DNA of 64,000 nucleotides, taken from assembly GCF_017163935.1 (NCBI RefSeq), contig NZ_JABVZR010000001.1, forward strand, positions 2,170,001 through 2,234,000. Direction: 5' to 3'. The notes beneath the pieces were generated by a model, which made no database searches, was not told the DNA's origin, and worked only from the letters and a program-made list of their open reading frames with translations. Of the stretch, positions 26,375 through 34,663 are shown piece by piece (position 1 is the first letter of the stretch; each line of letters opens with the position of its first letter). This DNA is from Novosphingobium terrae. Lineage in GTDB: Bacteria; Pseudomonadota; Alphaproteobacteria; Sphingomonadales; Sphingomonadaceae. Made by a program: the position numbers and the translations under genes.

Positions 26375-27280
26375 TTAGGCAGCCATGGAGACGTCGTCCA
26401 GCATGGCGTAATAGAGTTCTTCGGCCTCGGCAGGTGGTATGTTGCCGATCGGTTCAAGCAGTCTTCGGTGGTTGAACCAGTCCACCCATTCGAGCGTGGC
26501 ATATTCGACGGCTTCGAAGGACCGCCATGGCCCGCGCCGGTGGATTACCTCAGCCTTGTAGAGGCCGTTGATGGTCTCGGCCAAAGCATTGTCATAGCTA
26601 TCCCCCACGCTGCCGACAGAGGGCTCGATGCCCGCCTCCGCCAAGCGCTCGGAATAGCGAATAGACACATATTGCGATCCGCGGTCGCTGTGGTGAATGA
26701 GGCCGCCACGATGCACCGGGCGGCGCTCATGGATGGCCTGTTCCAGCGCATCCAGCACGAAGCCGGCATGAGCGGTGCGACTGACCCGCCATCCCACAAT
26801 ATAACGAGCATAGACGTCGATCACGAAGGCCACGTAGACAAACCCCGCCCATGTCGCGACATATGTGAAGTCAGACACCCAGAGCATGTTGGGCGCCGGG
26901 GCATGGAACTGTCGGTTGACGTGATCGAGCGGGCATGGCGCGGCCTTGTTGCTGACCGTCGTGCGCACGGGCTTGCCCCGGATGACCCCTTGCAGGCCCA
27001 GGTCTCGCATCAGACGCGCGATGGTACAGCGGGCGACAGCAAAACCCTCGCGGTTCATCTGCCGCCAGACCTTTCGCACGCCATAAACCCCAAAGTTCTC
27101 AGCGAAGACGCGCATCACCTCAGGCTTCAGGCGCTGATCCTCCCGAGCGCGGTCCGACAGCAACTCTGGATTGCTTCGCTGTGCCACGCGGGCCCGATAG
27201 GAGGATGGGGCAATCGGCAGAACCCTGCAGATCGGCTCGACCCCATACTCATCTCGATGCGCATCGATAAAAGCGGTCAT
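26375..27280 (-). CDS. IS3-family transposase OrfB (DDE integrase domain)
   Basis: A 301-residue transposase. An N-terminal HTH_21 region ([20 protein letters not shown]) is followed by an rve integrase core with all three acidic residues: the Asp in [12 protein letters not shown], the Asp in [11 protein letters not shown] and the Glu in [12 protein letters not shown]. It ends 39 bp from the left inverted repeat. Its ATG overlaps the orfA stop (ATGA); a frameshifted OrfAB fusion is usual in this family, but I see no clear slippery run at the junction. It looks functional. Confidence 0.95.
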   Translation of the reverse strand: MTAFIDAHRDEYGVEPICRVLPIAPSSYRARVAQRSNPELLSDRAREDQRLKPEVMRVFAENFGVYGVRKVWRQMNREGFAVARCTIARLMRDLGLQGVIRGKPVRTTVSNKAAPCPLDHVNRQFHAPAPNMLWVSDFTYVATWAGFVYVAFVIDVYARYIVGWRVSRTAHAGFVLDALEQAIHERRPVHRGGLIHHSDRGSQYVSIRYSERLAEAGIEPSVGSVGDSYDNALAETINGLYKAEVIHRRGPWRSFEAVEYATLEWVDWFNHRRLLEPIGNIPPAEAEELYYAMLDDVSMAA

Positions 27281-27603
27281 CGTTTGAACGGGCGGTCGAG
27301 CTCCGCCTGGGCAAAATACGCCGACGCCTTGCGCAGGATCTCGTTGGCCTGGCGCAATTCACGGTTCTCGCGCTCCAGCGCCTTCAGGCGATCTGCCATC
27401 TCGGTTGGCACACCGGCCCGCTTGCCGCTGTCGATCTCGGCCTTCTTGACCCATTCGAACAGGGTCTGGGGAACGCAGCCTATCTTCTCCGCGATCGACA
27501 CGATGGCTGCCCAGCGAGAAGGATGGTCACTTTCGTGATCCAGCACCATGCGCACCGCACGGGCGCGGACCTCAGGCGCAAACTTGTTCGTCGTTTTGCT
27601 CAT
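27277..27603 (-). CDS. IS3-family transposase OrfA
   Basis: A 108-residue DNA-binding subunit typical of the IS51 group: a helix-turn-helix ([16 protein letters not shown], then [20 protein letters not shown]) followed by a leucine-zipper helix ([20 protein letters not shown]). It binds the inverted repeats and, fused to OrfB, forms the active transposase. It begins 53 bp inside the right inverted repeat. Intact, with no frameshift. Confidence 0.94.
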   Translation of the reverse strand: MSKTTNKFAPEVRARAVRMVLDHESDHPSRWAAIVSIAEKIGCVPQTLFEWVKKAEIDSGKRAGVPTEMADRLKALERENRELRQANEILRKASAYFAQAELDRPFKR

Positions 27604-27658
27604 ATCGGCTCCACTTTCTCAGAAGTTGGAGCCTCCGGCAAACCCGGCGCGGTTCATA

Positions 27659-27916
27659 GCTTGGGTCAAGACTGAATTTAAAACTCCACTAGATGATGGG
27701 GGACCCAAGGTTAAGTTCGACATCAAGCTCTATGAAGTCCGATGCGCGACAAAACAAAGCAGAGAGTTATCTTCTACAGCTTATTACACTGATGGCGGCA
27801 ATAAGAGCGATAGGCTCGTTGCAGACTATGAATATGCCGTTCCTGATACCGTGGGAGAAATGATAATTGATGCAGCCTGCCACTATGCCCCCCAGTCAGT
27901 CAGAAGGCGCCGGTGA
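27659..27916 (+). pseudogene. Surface-adhesin-E-like protein, C-terminal remnant
   Basis: An 85-codon open frame running from the right IS end to TGA at 27914-27916. It reads like the C-terminal half of the surface-adhesin E family: AWVKTEFKTP, KLYEVRCATKQSRELSST, AYYTDGG, and the closing YAVPDTVGEMIIDAAC. No start codon with signal peptide is present, and an in-frame TGA lies about 8 codons into the left flank, so the N-terminal half is lost. It is the mirror image of the truncated helicase on the other side of the IS. It is convergent with the integrase, 7 bp away. Confidence 0.6.
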
Positions 27917-27923
27917 CGGGCAA

Positions 27924-29801
27924 TCACTGCCCCTCCCTAGCGTCCACCGAAGCGCTAGGCGCCTTCCACGGCTTTACGAGCGCCGCAACGTCCACCTTGA
28001 ACTCCAGACTCTCAATCCAATCGCCTAGCACATCGCGCTCCCCGTAAACCTCATGGGAGCTACCGCCCTCGGGTGGACGGTGACCTTGAATGTATTCCAT
28101 GGCCTCACGGGGGATTTTAGAGGCACGGGCGGCGCTGGTCCAAGTGTGCCGGAACTCACGGACCGGCTGGCGGCCACCGCCCCGCTCAAGGACCCCACGC
28201 TCATAGATGTAATCGCACATCCATTCCCCGAAGCTCGCATAGATGCCGCTCCGCTTGCCCTTCTGGCGCAACAAGGGGAACATGGCACGCTCGCCGCGCT
28301 CCTGAAGGTACTGGCGGTAATCTAGGAGCCCGAGGTCCAACAGCGCCTTGGGGACCGGGAGGGTACGATGCCCGCTCTCCTGCCCTTCGGTCTTGAGGCT
28401 TTGCTTGCCCTTGATCGGGTGGACACCTTGGTCAGTGAAGCGGATGACCCACTGCCCGCCGTCCCCAAGCTGGAATATGTCATCGGTCAGAAGCTGGGCC
28501 ACCTCTTCCGGTCGCGCCCCGGTGTAGAGCATCAGCAGCGGTATCCAGTAGATAGCCTCTCCCTTCCCCCGCTTGGGTCGCTCATGGGTGCTGAAGGGCG
28601 GCATGGAGAAGTAGGCGGTCAGTTCCTCGGGGGAGAAGCCCTTGGCCAGCTTCGGACCCGTGGCCTTCCGGCTGAACTTGCGGTTGGTGAATGGGCTAGC
28701 CAGCGTCTCGGGTATCATGCCGTCCCTCTGAGCCTCACCCCAGCGTGCATTGAGCGCCAGATTGTACGCCTCAATCGTCTTGTCAGCTAGGCGGCGAACC
28801 TCGGGGCGGTCCTTATATTCCACCGCCAAGGCCTTGAGGGACCAATCTTTTTGCCCCTTCGCCATCTTTGCAGGGCGTTCCGCCAAGAGGTCCAAGAAGG
28901 TTGTTACCTTGGCCCGTGTAAGCTCTGAAGGACGCAGCTTACCCACCGCCTCCTCTAGGAAACGCAAGCCACCCCGGACCTTCTCTTTGGTCGGTTCGGA
29001 GAAGGAGGCCCGCCGCTTCTCGATCAGGGCAAGGGCAATGTCCGCAAAGAACGGCTCATCGCTCGCGGACGGCGCAGCCTTTGGACGCTCAACGCTGTTA
29101 GGCGCACCGGGGACCACAGGTGCCATGGGGGGCGCTTGAGTGGACGGAAGGACATCAAGAGCGCTTGGCAGGAGCATTTCGGGGGCTGGAGGTGTAGGAA
29201 CAAGGTCGCCCCGTCCTCGTGCCAACAGGCCCTCCCAAACTTCTATCTGGGCATCATTGACCGCGACACACAGCCGCGCAAAGCCATCGGACTGCCAATC
29301 GAGCTTGAGCCCCGCCCACTCGGCCAGCCTATCGGCCTCAAGGCGCCAGATTTGAATGATGCCTTCCACGTCCCCTACCGCTCGGAGGCTTCGGGCTTCC
29401 TCTAGGTCTTCCGTGGAGGCTTGAGTGGTTGCCTTGTGCCGCGAGAGTTTGCGCTCCCTCGGCTCGCGCAGGAACCGGATTTCCTCGTCTAGGGCAAAGC
29501 CTTCGTTACGGACCCAGCCAGCCAAGGCGGCAATCTGGCCATCACTGATCTTGTCATAGGTGCCCGTGGATGCCCTCAAGGCGAAGCCAGCAAGCCGGTC
29601 ATAAAGGTCGATCAGTTCACGGTACTTCGGACCGTCGCGGCCAGCGTCAAACTCGCGCACCCCGAGGGATCGCTTGACCTCTGTGATTCGCTTTCCGTTC
29701 TCGTCGGTCGCGAATGGCTTCAGTTTGGGCGGGAAGGTCCGCCTGAACTCCAAGATACCCGTCTTCGGGTTAGGTCGAAGGTACTTCACACTCACGTCCA
29801 C
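27924..29801 (-). CDS. Large tyrosine-type site-specific integrase
   Basis: A 625-residue integrase. The N-terminal part (VDVSVKYLRPNPKTGILEFR) is of the DUF6538 type; a SAM-like core-binding region (about 270-370) precedes the catalytic domain. Arg I lies in LLMLYTGARPEEVAQLL, the conserved box is REFRHTWTSAA, a His follows in IQGHRPPEGG, and the Tyr nucleophile is in SSHEVYGERD. The first position of the usual HxxR box is Arg in place of His. I chose GTG at 29801 because AGAGG lies 7 bases upstream; the frame is open to 29933. It probably moved the surrounding island. Confidence 0.88.
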   Translation of the reverse strand: MDVSVKYLRPNPKTGILEFRRTFPPKLKPFATDENGKRITEVKRSLGVREFDAGRDGPKYRELIDLYDRLAGFALRASTGTYDKISDGQIAALAGWVRNEGFALDEEIRFLREPRERKLSRHKATTQASTEDLEEARSLRAVGDVEGIIQIWRLEADRLAEWAGLKLDWQSDGFARLCVAVNDAQIEVWEGLLARGRGDLVPTPPAPEMLLPSALDVLPSTQAPPMAPVVPGAPNSVERPKAAPSASDEPFFADIALALIEKRRASFSEPTKEKVRGGLRFLEEAVGKLRPSELTRAKVTTFLDLLAERPAKMAKGQKDWSLKALAVEYKDRPEVRRLADKTIEAYNLALNARWGEAQRDGMIPETLASPFTNRKFSRKATGPKLAKGFSPEELTAYFSMPPFSTHERPKRGKGEAIYWIPLLMLYTGARPEEVAQLLTDDIFQLGDGGQWVIRFTDQGVHPIKGKQSLKTEGQESGHRTLPVPKALLDLGLLDYRQYLQERGERAMFPLLRQKGKRSGIYASFGEWMCDYIYERGVLERGGGRQPVREFRHTWTSAARASKIPREAMEYIQGHRPPEGGSSHEVYGERDVLGDWIESLEFKVDVAALVKPWKAPSASVDAREGQ

Positions 29802-29814
29802 GGGAGGGCCTCTT

Positions 29815-29837
29815 TGTACTACCGGCTGTACTACCGG
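29815..29837 (-). repeat. Two tandem 12-bp repeats upstream of the integrase
   Basis: TGTACTACCGG occurs at 29815-29825 and 29827-29837, separated by one C. They lie 14-36 bp before the integrase GTG. They could be integrase arm sites or an operator for integrase expression. Confidence 0.6.
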
Positions 29838-30386
29838 AGGCCTCAGAAACCCTAGAAATCCGCCATTCTTCGGAAAATCAAACCTTTTGGCTTGACTGTC
29901 GGAATGCCGTTTAAGATGATCCAAGCATAGCATTCAAATTCATCGATTTTCTCATTTGAGCCAAATCCGTTGTTTCCGTTAGAATCGATCCAAGAGGCAA
30001 ATTTCGGAACAAATGAAGTCCATCCAATACCCTGCAAAACCGCGATTTAGGCGCACTTCCCCGGCTTTTAGGTGGCCCTCTTTCCCAGTGGATCAAGGCC
30101 CCCGACGGCAATGCGGCCACATTCCTATAGTCACACACGCCGGACACATCACGCCACTTCACGAAGGCGTCAGGCGGCGATCACGCAAGTGATGCCAGCC
30201 AGGAATGGGTTCAAAAATGGTCGCCCCCCGATGACGCTTGCGATCTCGCGGGTGAGGAGCTCCTCACTCGGGAATTTCGCCGACAAACCGAATCCTTTCC
30301 TTGCTTTTCGATCGCTTGGTCTTCCTGGCTAACTTACCCGGGCACCCTTGTCATGCGAACGAGGGCGCCATGGCCAGTGACCGCGA
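29838..30386. other. Intergenic region at the right edge of the island
   Basis: About 550 bp without a convincing gene. The part 29850-30040 is AT-rich and contains a minus-strand 61-codon ORF (ending IFRRMADF) whose composition could be coding, but it has no good start signal. No tRNA is visible, so the attachment site is not the common tRNA type. A 16-bp palindrome lies at 30252-30267. Confidence 0.5.
30252..30267. repeat. 16-bp perfect palindrome near the island edge
   Basis: GTGAGGAGCTCCTCAC, with further outer pairing CG/CG beyond one G-T pair. No T-tract follows on either strand, so it is not an obvious terminator. It lies 120 bp beyond the 3' end of the cytochrome c gene. Confidence 0.5.
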
Positions 30387-30911
30387 TCACCGGTTAGGCG
30401 CTTCGCCCTGACGCCGCAGGTAGGCTACGATGTCAGGCCGATCGAGCTTGTCCTCGACACCCGGAAACTGCATCGAGGTGCCCGGTATCATCTTCTTGGG
30501 ATTGCTGATCCAGCGGTCGAGGGTGGGAGCGTCCCACCTGCCGCCCGTGTCCCGCATGGCGGCGGTATAGCCGAAGCTGGCGCTGTTCGTGCCCAGCGGC
30601 TTTCTATAGACCCCGAAGAGATTCGGGCCGCCATGGTCGGTAGCTCCATCGGTGTCGGAATGGCATGCTGTGCACTGGCCGAATTTGGATGCGCCCGCGT
30701 CAGTGTCAGCAACGCGCATCAGGTCGTCGACCTTGGGATTCGCGCCTGCTGCGGTCAGGCGCTCCTGATGGCGATCGTCATGGCATCCACCAATCAGCAC
30801 CAGAGCAGCCAGCATCAATCCAGAGACCAGTCTCGCAGGACCTCGCCCGAAATTTTCACGCCGGACTGCTTGCTTCCGCCAGGTAGGTTCACGTCCAGTA
30901 GGAGCGTCCAC
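30387..30911 (-). CDS. Class I cytochrome c, probable lipoprotein
   Basis: A 174-residue protein. A basic N terminus and hydrophobic LMLAALVLIGGC form a lipoprotein signal with Cys43 as the lipidation site. The haem motif CTACH sits in GQCTACHSDTDGATDHGG, and the distal Met is in IPGTSMQFPGVEDKLDRP; a YLRRQ helix ends the domain. These match membrane-attached cytochrome c2/c550-type carriers. It would sit on the periplasmic face of the inner membrane and carry electrons. GTG at 30911 is preceded by AAAGGGGGA. No oxidase or dehydrogenase neighbour indicates its partner. Confidence 0.85.
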   Translation of the reverse strand: MDAPTGREPTWRKQAVRRENFGRGPARLVSGLMLAALVLIGGCHDDRHQERLTAAGANPKVDDLMRVADTDAGASKFGQCTACHSDTDGATDHGGPNLFGVYRKPLGTNSASFGYTAAMRDTGGRWDAPTLDRWISNPKKMIPGTSMQFPGVEDKLDRPDIVAYLRRQGEAPNR

Positions 30912-31290
30912 GTCTCAAGGTCCCCCTTTCGGAATCTCGATGCGGCCGGCATGCAGAAATCGCTCCAGCCTGAAGCGCATGGACTTCAGCCGGTGCGCGC
31001 TGCTCTTGGCTGCATGTAATGTCCAGCGTCAGCGAAATTCCAGAGGTCGGCAGGAATCCAAGTTCCGGTATGGCTGGCTGAGCCAGGGTTTCCGCGGAGA
31101 CGGTATTGGTAGGCCGTGAGCTTTGCTAACAAAGCCGCCACGCGATGGACCGGATGACCACACCCAAAGCAGCCATTCATTCATGCAGAAATAGAGTGAT
31201 GAAATTCCGACAATCGCATCACGCTTTATTTCATGATGCACCTCGGATGAAACGCAGAATACGTTGCATGCCAATTCAATAGAATTGATG
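30912..31290. other. Intergenic region between cytochrome c and sensor kinase
   Basis: Nothing gene-like. The half next to the kinase (31180-31290) is AT-rich, including TTTGAAAATTTTTCTGAAAA just after the kinase stop; it may end the kinase transcript, but no clear hairpin is present. Confidence 0.45.
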
Positions 31291-34200
31291 CTATTTGAAA
31301 ATTTTTCTGAAAAATGACCGGATCTCCCATCTCCCTTCAGAGATGTCAGCATAGGCATCGATAGAAGGGACGGCGAGTTCGACTGAAGTTCCATTCGGAA
31401 CACGACTCCCGAAGGTAATCGCCGCGTTGATCTTGGAAGCTCGCTCACGCATGCCGATCAGTCCGAAATGGCCCTCGCGGCGTCCTGCTGCCAATATCTC
31501 CGGGGCGATGCCCTTCCCGTCGTCATCGATCAGAATGCGAAGCGCATCCCTTTCATAGTGGATCGAGACCTGGATGTTGTCTGCGCCGGAATGCCGAAAC
31601 GCATTGTGGATGGCTTCGGCGCATATCTTGACGACCTCGTCCATCGTGATCGGATTGAGGGTGCGCGTAGGCCTATCCTCCAGCACGCTGAAGTTCACTT
31701 CCTCGCCGACGGGAGAAGCGGCGCCAAGCGTCCGCAGCGTCTTGGCAAGGTCCTTCATATCCTCGAACGAGCGCAGATCCCGGACCCTGTTTCGCCCTTC
31801 GGCTAGAGCTGCGTCTCCGCGCTTCATCGCCTTTTCGAGCAGCAGGTGCGCTGGATGATCCGAAGGGATGGAGAAGGCAACTGCCTGGAAGCGAAGCATT
31901 ACACCCTGGAAGCCTTGAAGCAGGGTATCATGCAGTTCCCGCGCGATGCGCTCGCGTTCGAATATGCGTCCCTCGAGCTGCGATCGCATTCTGGCGGAAA
32001 GGTGAGCCAGTCGCATCGAGTAGGCCAGCTGCACCAGCAGGCCGAAGAGCAGGATGCACAGCACAATGAAGAAACGCGACTGGAAGAAGGTCGGGGCGAT
32101 CACGAATGCCATTCCGGCGCCTTGCCGGTTCCAGACGCCATCGCTGTTGGCCGCCATGACCTGGAATCTGTATTCGCCCGGTCCAAGTCTGGTGTAGAAT
32201 GCCTGGCGCCGATTGCCGGCATCGACCCAGTCGGCATCGACGCCGTCCAGCTTATAGCGAAAGCGGACCCGATCGGGGATCGACAGGCTCAGCGCGGTGT
32301 AGTCGAGCTGCACGTTCGACGTGCCAGCGCGAAGCTGCAGATCCTGCCTAAATGGATAGTGCTGCCCATCCGCCAGGACGGAGGTAACCAGCACGTTGGG
32401 CGCAAGCGGGTTGTGGTGCAGGTTGCCGGGATCGATCCACGCCAGGCCATTGCCGGTCGTGAACCAGACGCGGCCCGTAGCGTCAGTGGCCACGCTGCTT
32501 CCGCCCACGGCGCCGTAGGGCGCCCCTGGCAGACCATCTCTCGTGTCGAGAACCTCATACTTCAGAGCCTGCGGGTCGGACCTGGTGAAGGCCTCGTCGA
32601 GAGACCGCGTGTTCACTCTGACGATCCCCGCCTGGGCAAAGATCCAGCTGCTGCCGTCGGCGGTGTCAGCAATACCGGTGACGCCGGACAACGCCGCTAT
32701 CTGGGAGGCATGCAGCGCCTGGAACCCGCCATCCTTCAATCGGCCGATGCCATTTTCGCCTCCGACGATGACGCCATTCGCCTGGGGCTGGATGAATGTG
32801 ACATCTCCTATTCCCAGCCTGTTGTGGGAAAGGTCCTGCAAGTGTCCGTCCTTGAAGCGGAACAGCCCACCCCCGGAATACCGTATCCACATGCTGCCGT
32901 CGGGGTCTGCAATGAGCACGCCAGTCGCGCCGGCGGAAGAACGAAGCGGAAACTGGCTCCAGCCGCCTGCTGTGCGACGGTATACTCCGTGGACAAATGA
33001 CGAAATCCAGAGCGTTCCAGCCGTATCGTAAGCTGCCGAATAGATGGAATTTCCCTCCACGCCAGCCGGCAGAGCAAGGGGCGGGGCCAACCTCCGTCCC
33101 TGCAGCTGCTGAAGGCCCTCCTGAGTGATGAGCCATATGGACTGGTCGCGAAGGCTGGTGAAGAGCGCTCGCAAGCGCCCCACGTTGGCAAGATAGAGTT
33201 CGGGCGCGCGGTGCGGCGCCACGCGATAGAGCGCCTGCGTTCCATCGTTGGCGCGGCTGTCCGTGCCCGACCAGCCGGTGTAGGCGAAGAGTCCTTGCGT
33301 CGTCTCACTCACGAAACGGGCGCGGAAGCCAGCCGGGACACGGGGCTCGGTCACGATATTTGCCGGCCGGAAGCGGTCGAGCCCGAGGCTGGTGCCAACC
33401 CAGATGTTGCCTTCGCGATCCTCGAAAAGCGTATGCACCAGGTTCGAGCTCAGACCGGTCCCGGCAACGAGGGGCCCGCGACTATCGGTGCTCTTGTCCA
33501 GGATCATAGCGCCGGCAACGGTGCGAACGCGCATCAGCCCGCCGTCCCGCAGGCTGGTGCACCAAAGCGTGCCGTCACGGTCGAGAAGGATGTTCCCTTC
33601 GATGTTGCGCGGGACACCGCGGCCTATGCTGCCTCCTGCACGGTCAGGTAGCCCGGCATGCGCCAAGTCCGGCATCGGGTAGAGATGGCCGCTCTTGGGG
33701 TCCGTCGTCCAAAGCCTGCCATCCGGCGTCTTCGTGAACCCTTCAGGACCTCCTGGATAGGCCGTCGCACGTTCGAACTGTTCCTGCCCCGGCTTCAGGA
33801 AATAGAGCCCGCCACGGCTCTTCATCCAAACGCTCCCGTCGCGAGCGACGCCGAACGACCGCACGCCCCCTTTTCCTTCGTTGAAGAAATTGCCGAAATC
33901 GCCCTTGATCGGCACCCAGCGCCTTCCATCGAAACGCAGGATCGCATCGGGGGTGGAGGCCCAGACCGTCCCATCGGGACCTATGGCGAAGGCATGCACG
34001 CTCGTAGAATTTTTCAATTTTATGGGGTAGTTCGTCACCACCCCATTGCGCATGTAGGATATTGCGCCAACCGGCCTCTCGTAGCCTATCCAGAGCCCGC
34101 CCGACTTGTCGGCGGCGAGAGCATGGATGCTCGGGCTTGGCAGCTTGTCGGTTGCAACCCGCTCGACCCGCACGCCGTCGAACCGGTAGAGGCCGTCAAC

Positions 34201-34443
34201 CGACCCTAGCCACAGATACCCATCGGGGGTCTGATCAATGGCCCAGATATTGGCGGGAATGCCATCCGCGATCGTCCAGGACGTGTGATGGATCTGGGCG
34301 ATGCTGCGCGTCGGATCAAGCGCAAGGAGGCGCACCGGGACGGTCAGCCCCAGGAGGCAAAGGACGATCAGACGCCAACGCCGAGATGTGGAATTGGGAT
34401 GTAGCGTCTGTTCGGATACTCGTCTGCCGACAGACAATTTCAT
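31291..34443 (-). CDS. Propeller-type sensor histidine kinase (copy 1)
   Basis: A 1050-residue sensor. A membrane signal (LIVLCLLGLTVPVRLLAL) precedes a periplasmic region with many Reg_prop blades (WTIADGIPANIWAIDQTPDG, LWLGSVDGLYRFDG, IWVGTSLGLDRFRP), a Y_Y_Y domain (YRFQVMAANSDGVWNRQG), one membrane segment (FFIVLCILLFGLLVQLAYSM), HisKA_3 with H838 in ARELHDTLLQGFQG, and HATPase_c. The HisKA_3 type pairs with NarL/LuxR regulators; the gene at 37227 is the natural partner. I chose ATG 34443, with GGGGGAG just before it. It is divergent from a TonB receptor, which suggests that it senses the receptor's substrate. Confidence 0.92.
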   Translation of the reverse strand: MKLSVGRRVSEQTLHPNSTSRRWRLIVLCLLGLTVPVRLLALDPTRSIAQIHHTSWTIADGIPANIWAIDQTPDGYLWLGSVDGLYRFDGVRVERVATDKLPSPSIHALAADKSGGLWIGYERPVGAISYMRNGVVTNYPIKLKNSTSVHAFAIGPDGTVWASTPDAILRFDGRRWVPIKGDFGNFFNEGKGGVRSFGVARDGSVWMKSRGGLYFLKPGQEQFERATAYPGGPEGFTKTPDGRLWTTDPKSGHLYPMPDLAHAGLPDRAGGSIGRGVPRNIEGNILLDRDGTLWCTSLRDGGLMRVRTVAGAMILDKSTDSRGPLVAGTGLSSNLVHTLFEDREGNIWVGTSLGLDRFRPANIVTEPRVPAGFRARFVSETTQGLFAYTGWSGTDSRANDGTQALYRVAPHRAPELYLANVGRLRALFTSLRDQSIWLITQEGLQQLQGRRLAPPLALPAGVEGNSIYSAAYDTAGTLWISSFVHGVYRRTAGGWSQFPLRSSAGATGVLIADPDGSMWIRYSGGGLFRFKDGHLQDLSHNRLGIGDVTFIQPQANGVIVGGENGIGRLKDGGFQALHASQIAALSGVTGIADTADGSSWIFAQAGIVRVNTRSLDEAFTRSDPQALKYEVLDTRDGLPGAPYGAVGGSSVATDATGRVWFTTGNGLAWIDPGNLHHNPLAPNVLVTSVLADGQHYPFRQDLQLRAGTSNVQLDYTALSLSIPDRVRFRYKLDGVDADWVDAGNRRQAFYTRLGPGEYRFQVMAANSDGVWNRQGAGMAFVIAPTFFQSRFFIVLCILLFGLLVQLAYSMRLAHLSARMRSQLEGRIFERERIARELHDTLLQGFQGVMLRFQAVAFSIPSDHPAHLLLEKAMKRGDAALAEGRNRVRDLRSFEDMKDLAKTLRTLGAASPVGEEVNFSVLEDRPTRTLNPITMDEVVKICAEAIHNAFRHSGADNIQVSIHYERDALRILIDDDGKGIAPEILAAGRREGHFGLIGMRERASKINAAITFGSRVPNGTSVELAVPSIDAYADISEGRWEIRSFFRKIFK

Positions 34444-34578
34444 CGCTCCCCCGAATACCCGCCGCATCAAGTAGGATATCTAGACAGATGAGCCCGGGAT
34501 GTGAAGGCTGTCCCGCACCCTGATGGCGCCTTTTCCATTGCTAGCTGCGGCGACACCATACGATGAACGAAGGGCGGG

Positions 34579-34597
34579 CCTATACCTTAGGTTAGGG
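34579..34597 (-). promoter_or_regulatory. Shared dyad motif, copy 1 (upstream of TonB receptor)
   Basis: Read on the minus strand it is CCCTAACCTAAGGTATAGG, with the 9-bp dyad ACCT-A-AGGT. The same pattern occurs at 47279 and 50314. It lies 67 bp before the receptor start and between the divergent kinase and receptor genes. I infer it is a response-regulator operator. Confidence 0.5.
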
Positions 34598-34663
34598 TTG
34601 CTGGGAACCGAACTGTTTTTCGGCTATCGTTACTCGGGGCTAGGTAATTGAGGCGGGGGACAA

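Larger units (their letters stand above)
26336..27656 (-). mobile_element. Complete IS3-family (IS51-like) insertion sequence
   Basis: About 1.32 kb bounded by at least 27-bp perfect inverted repeats starting TGAACCGCGCCGGG. It carries orfA and orfB with intact HTH and DDE residues. AGCT occurs one base outside each end (26331-26334 and 27658-27661), which may be the 4-bp target duplication if one extra base belongs to the element. It separates two N-terminally truncated genes. Confidence 0.93.

Noticed and set aside
27658..27723. Extension of the helicase frame across the IS to an ATG at 27723
   Set aside because: It would be antisense to the adhesin-E-like frame, which has the more convincing family pattern, and it still gives no P-loop; kept only as an alternative.
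21025..30229. Imperfect direct repeat AAAATGGTGCCCCC (21025-21038) and AAAATGGTCGCCCCCC (30214-30229) as island attachment sites
   Set aside because: The match needs an insertion and is short and partly low-complexity; no empty site is available for comparison, so it cannot be told from chance.
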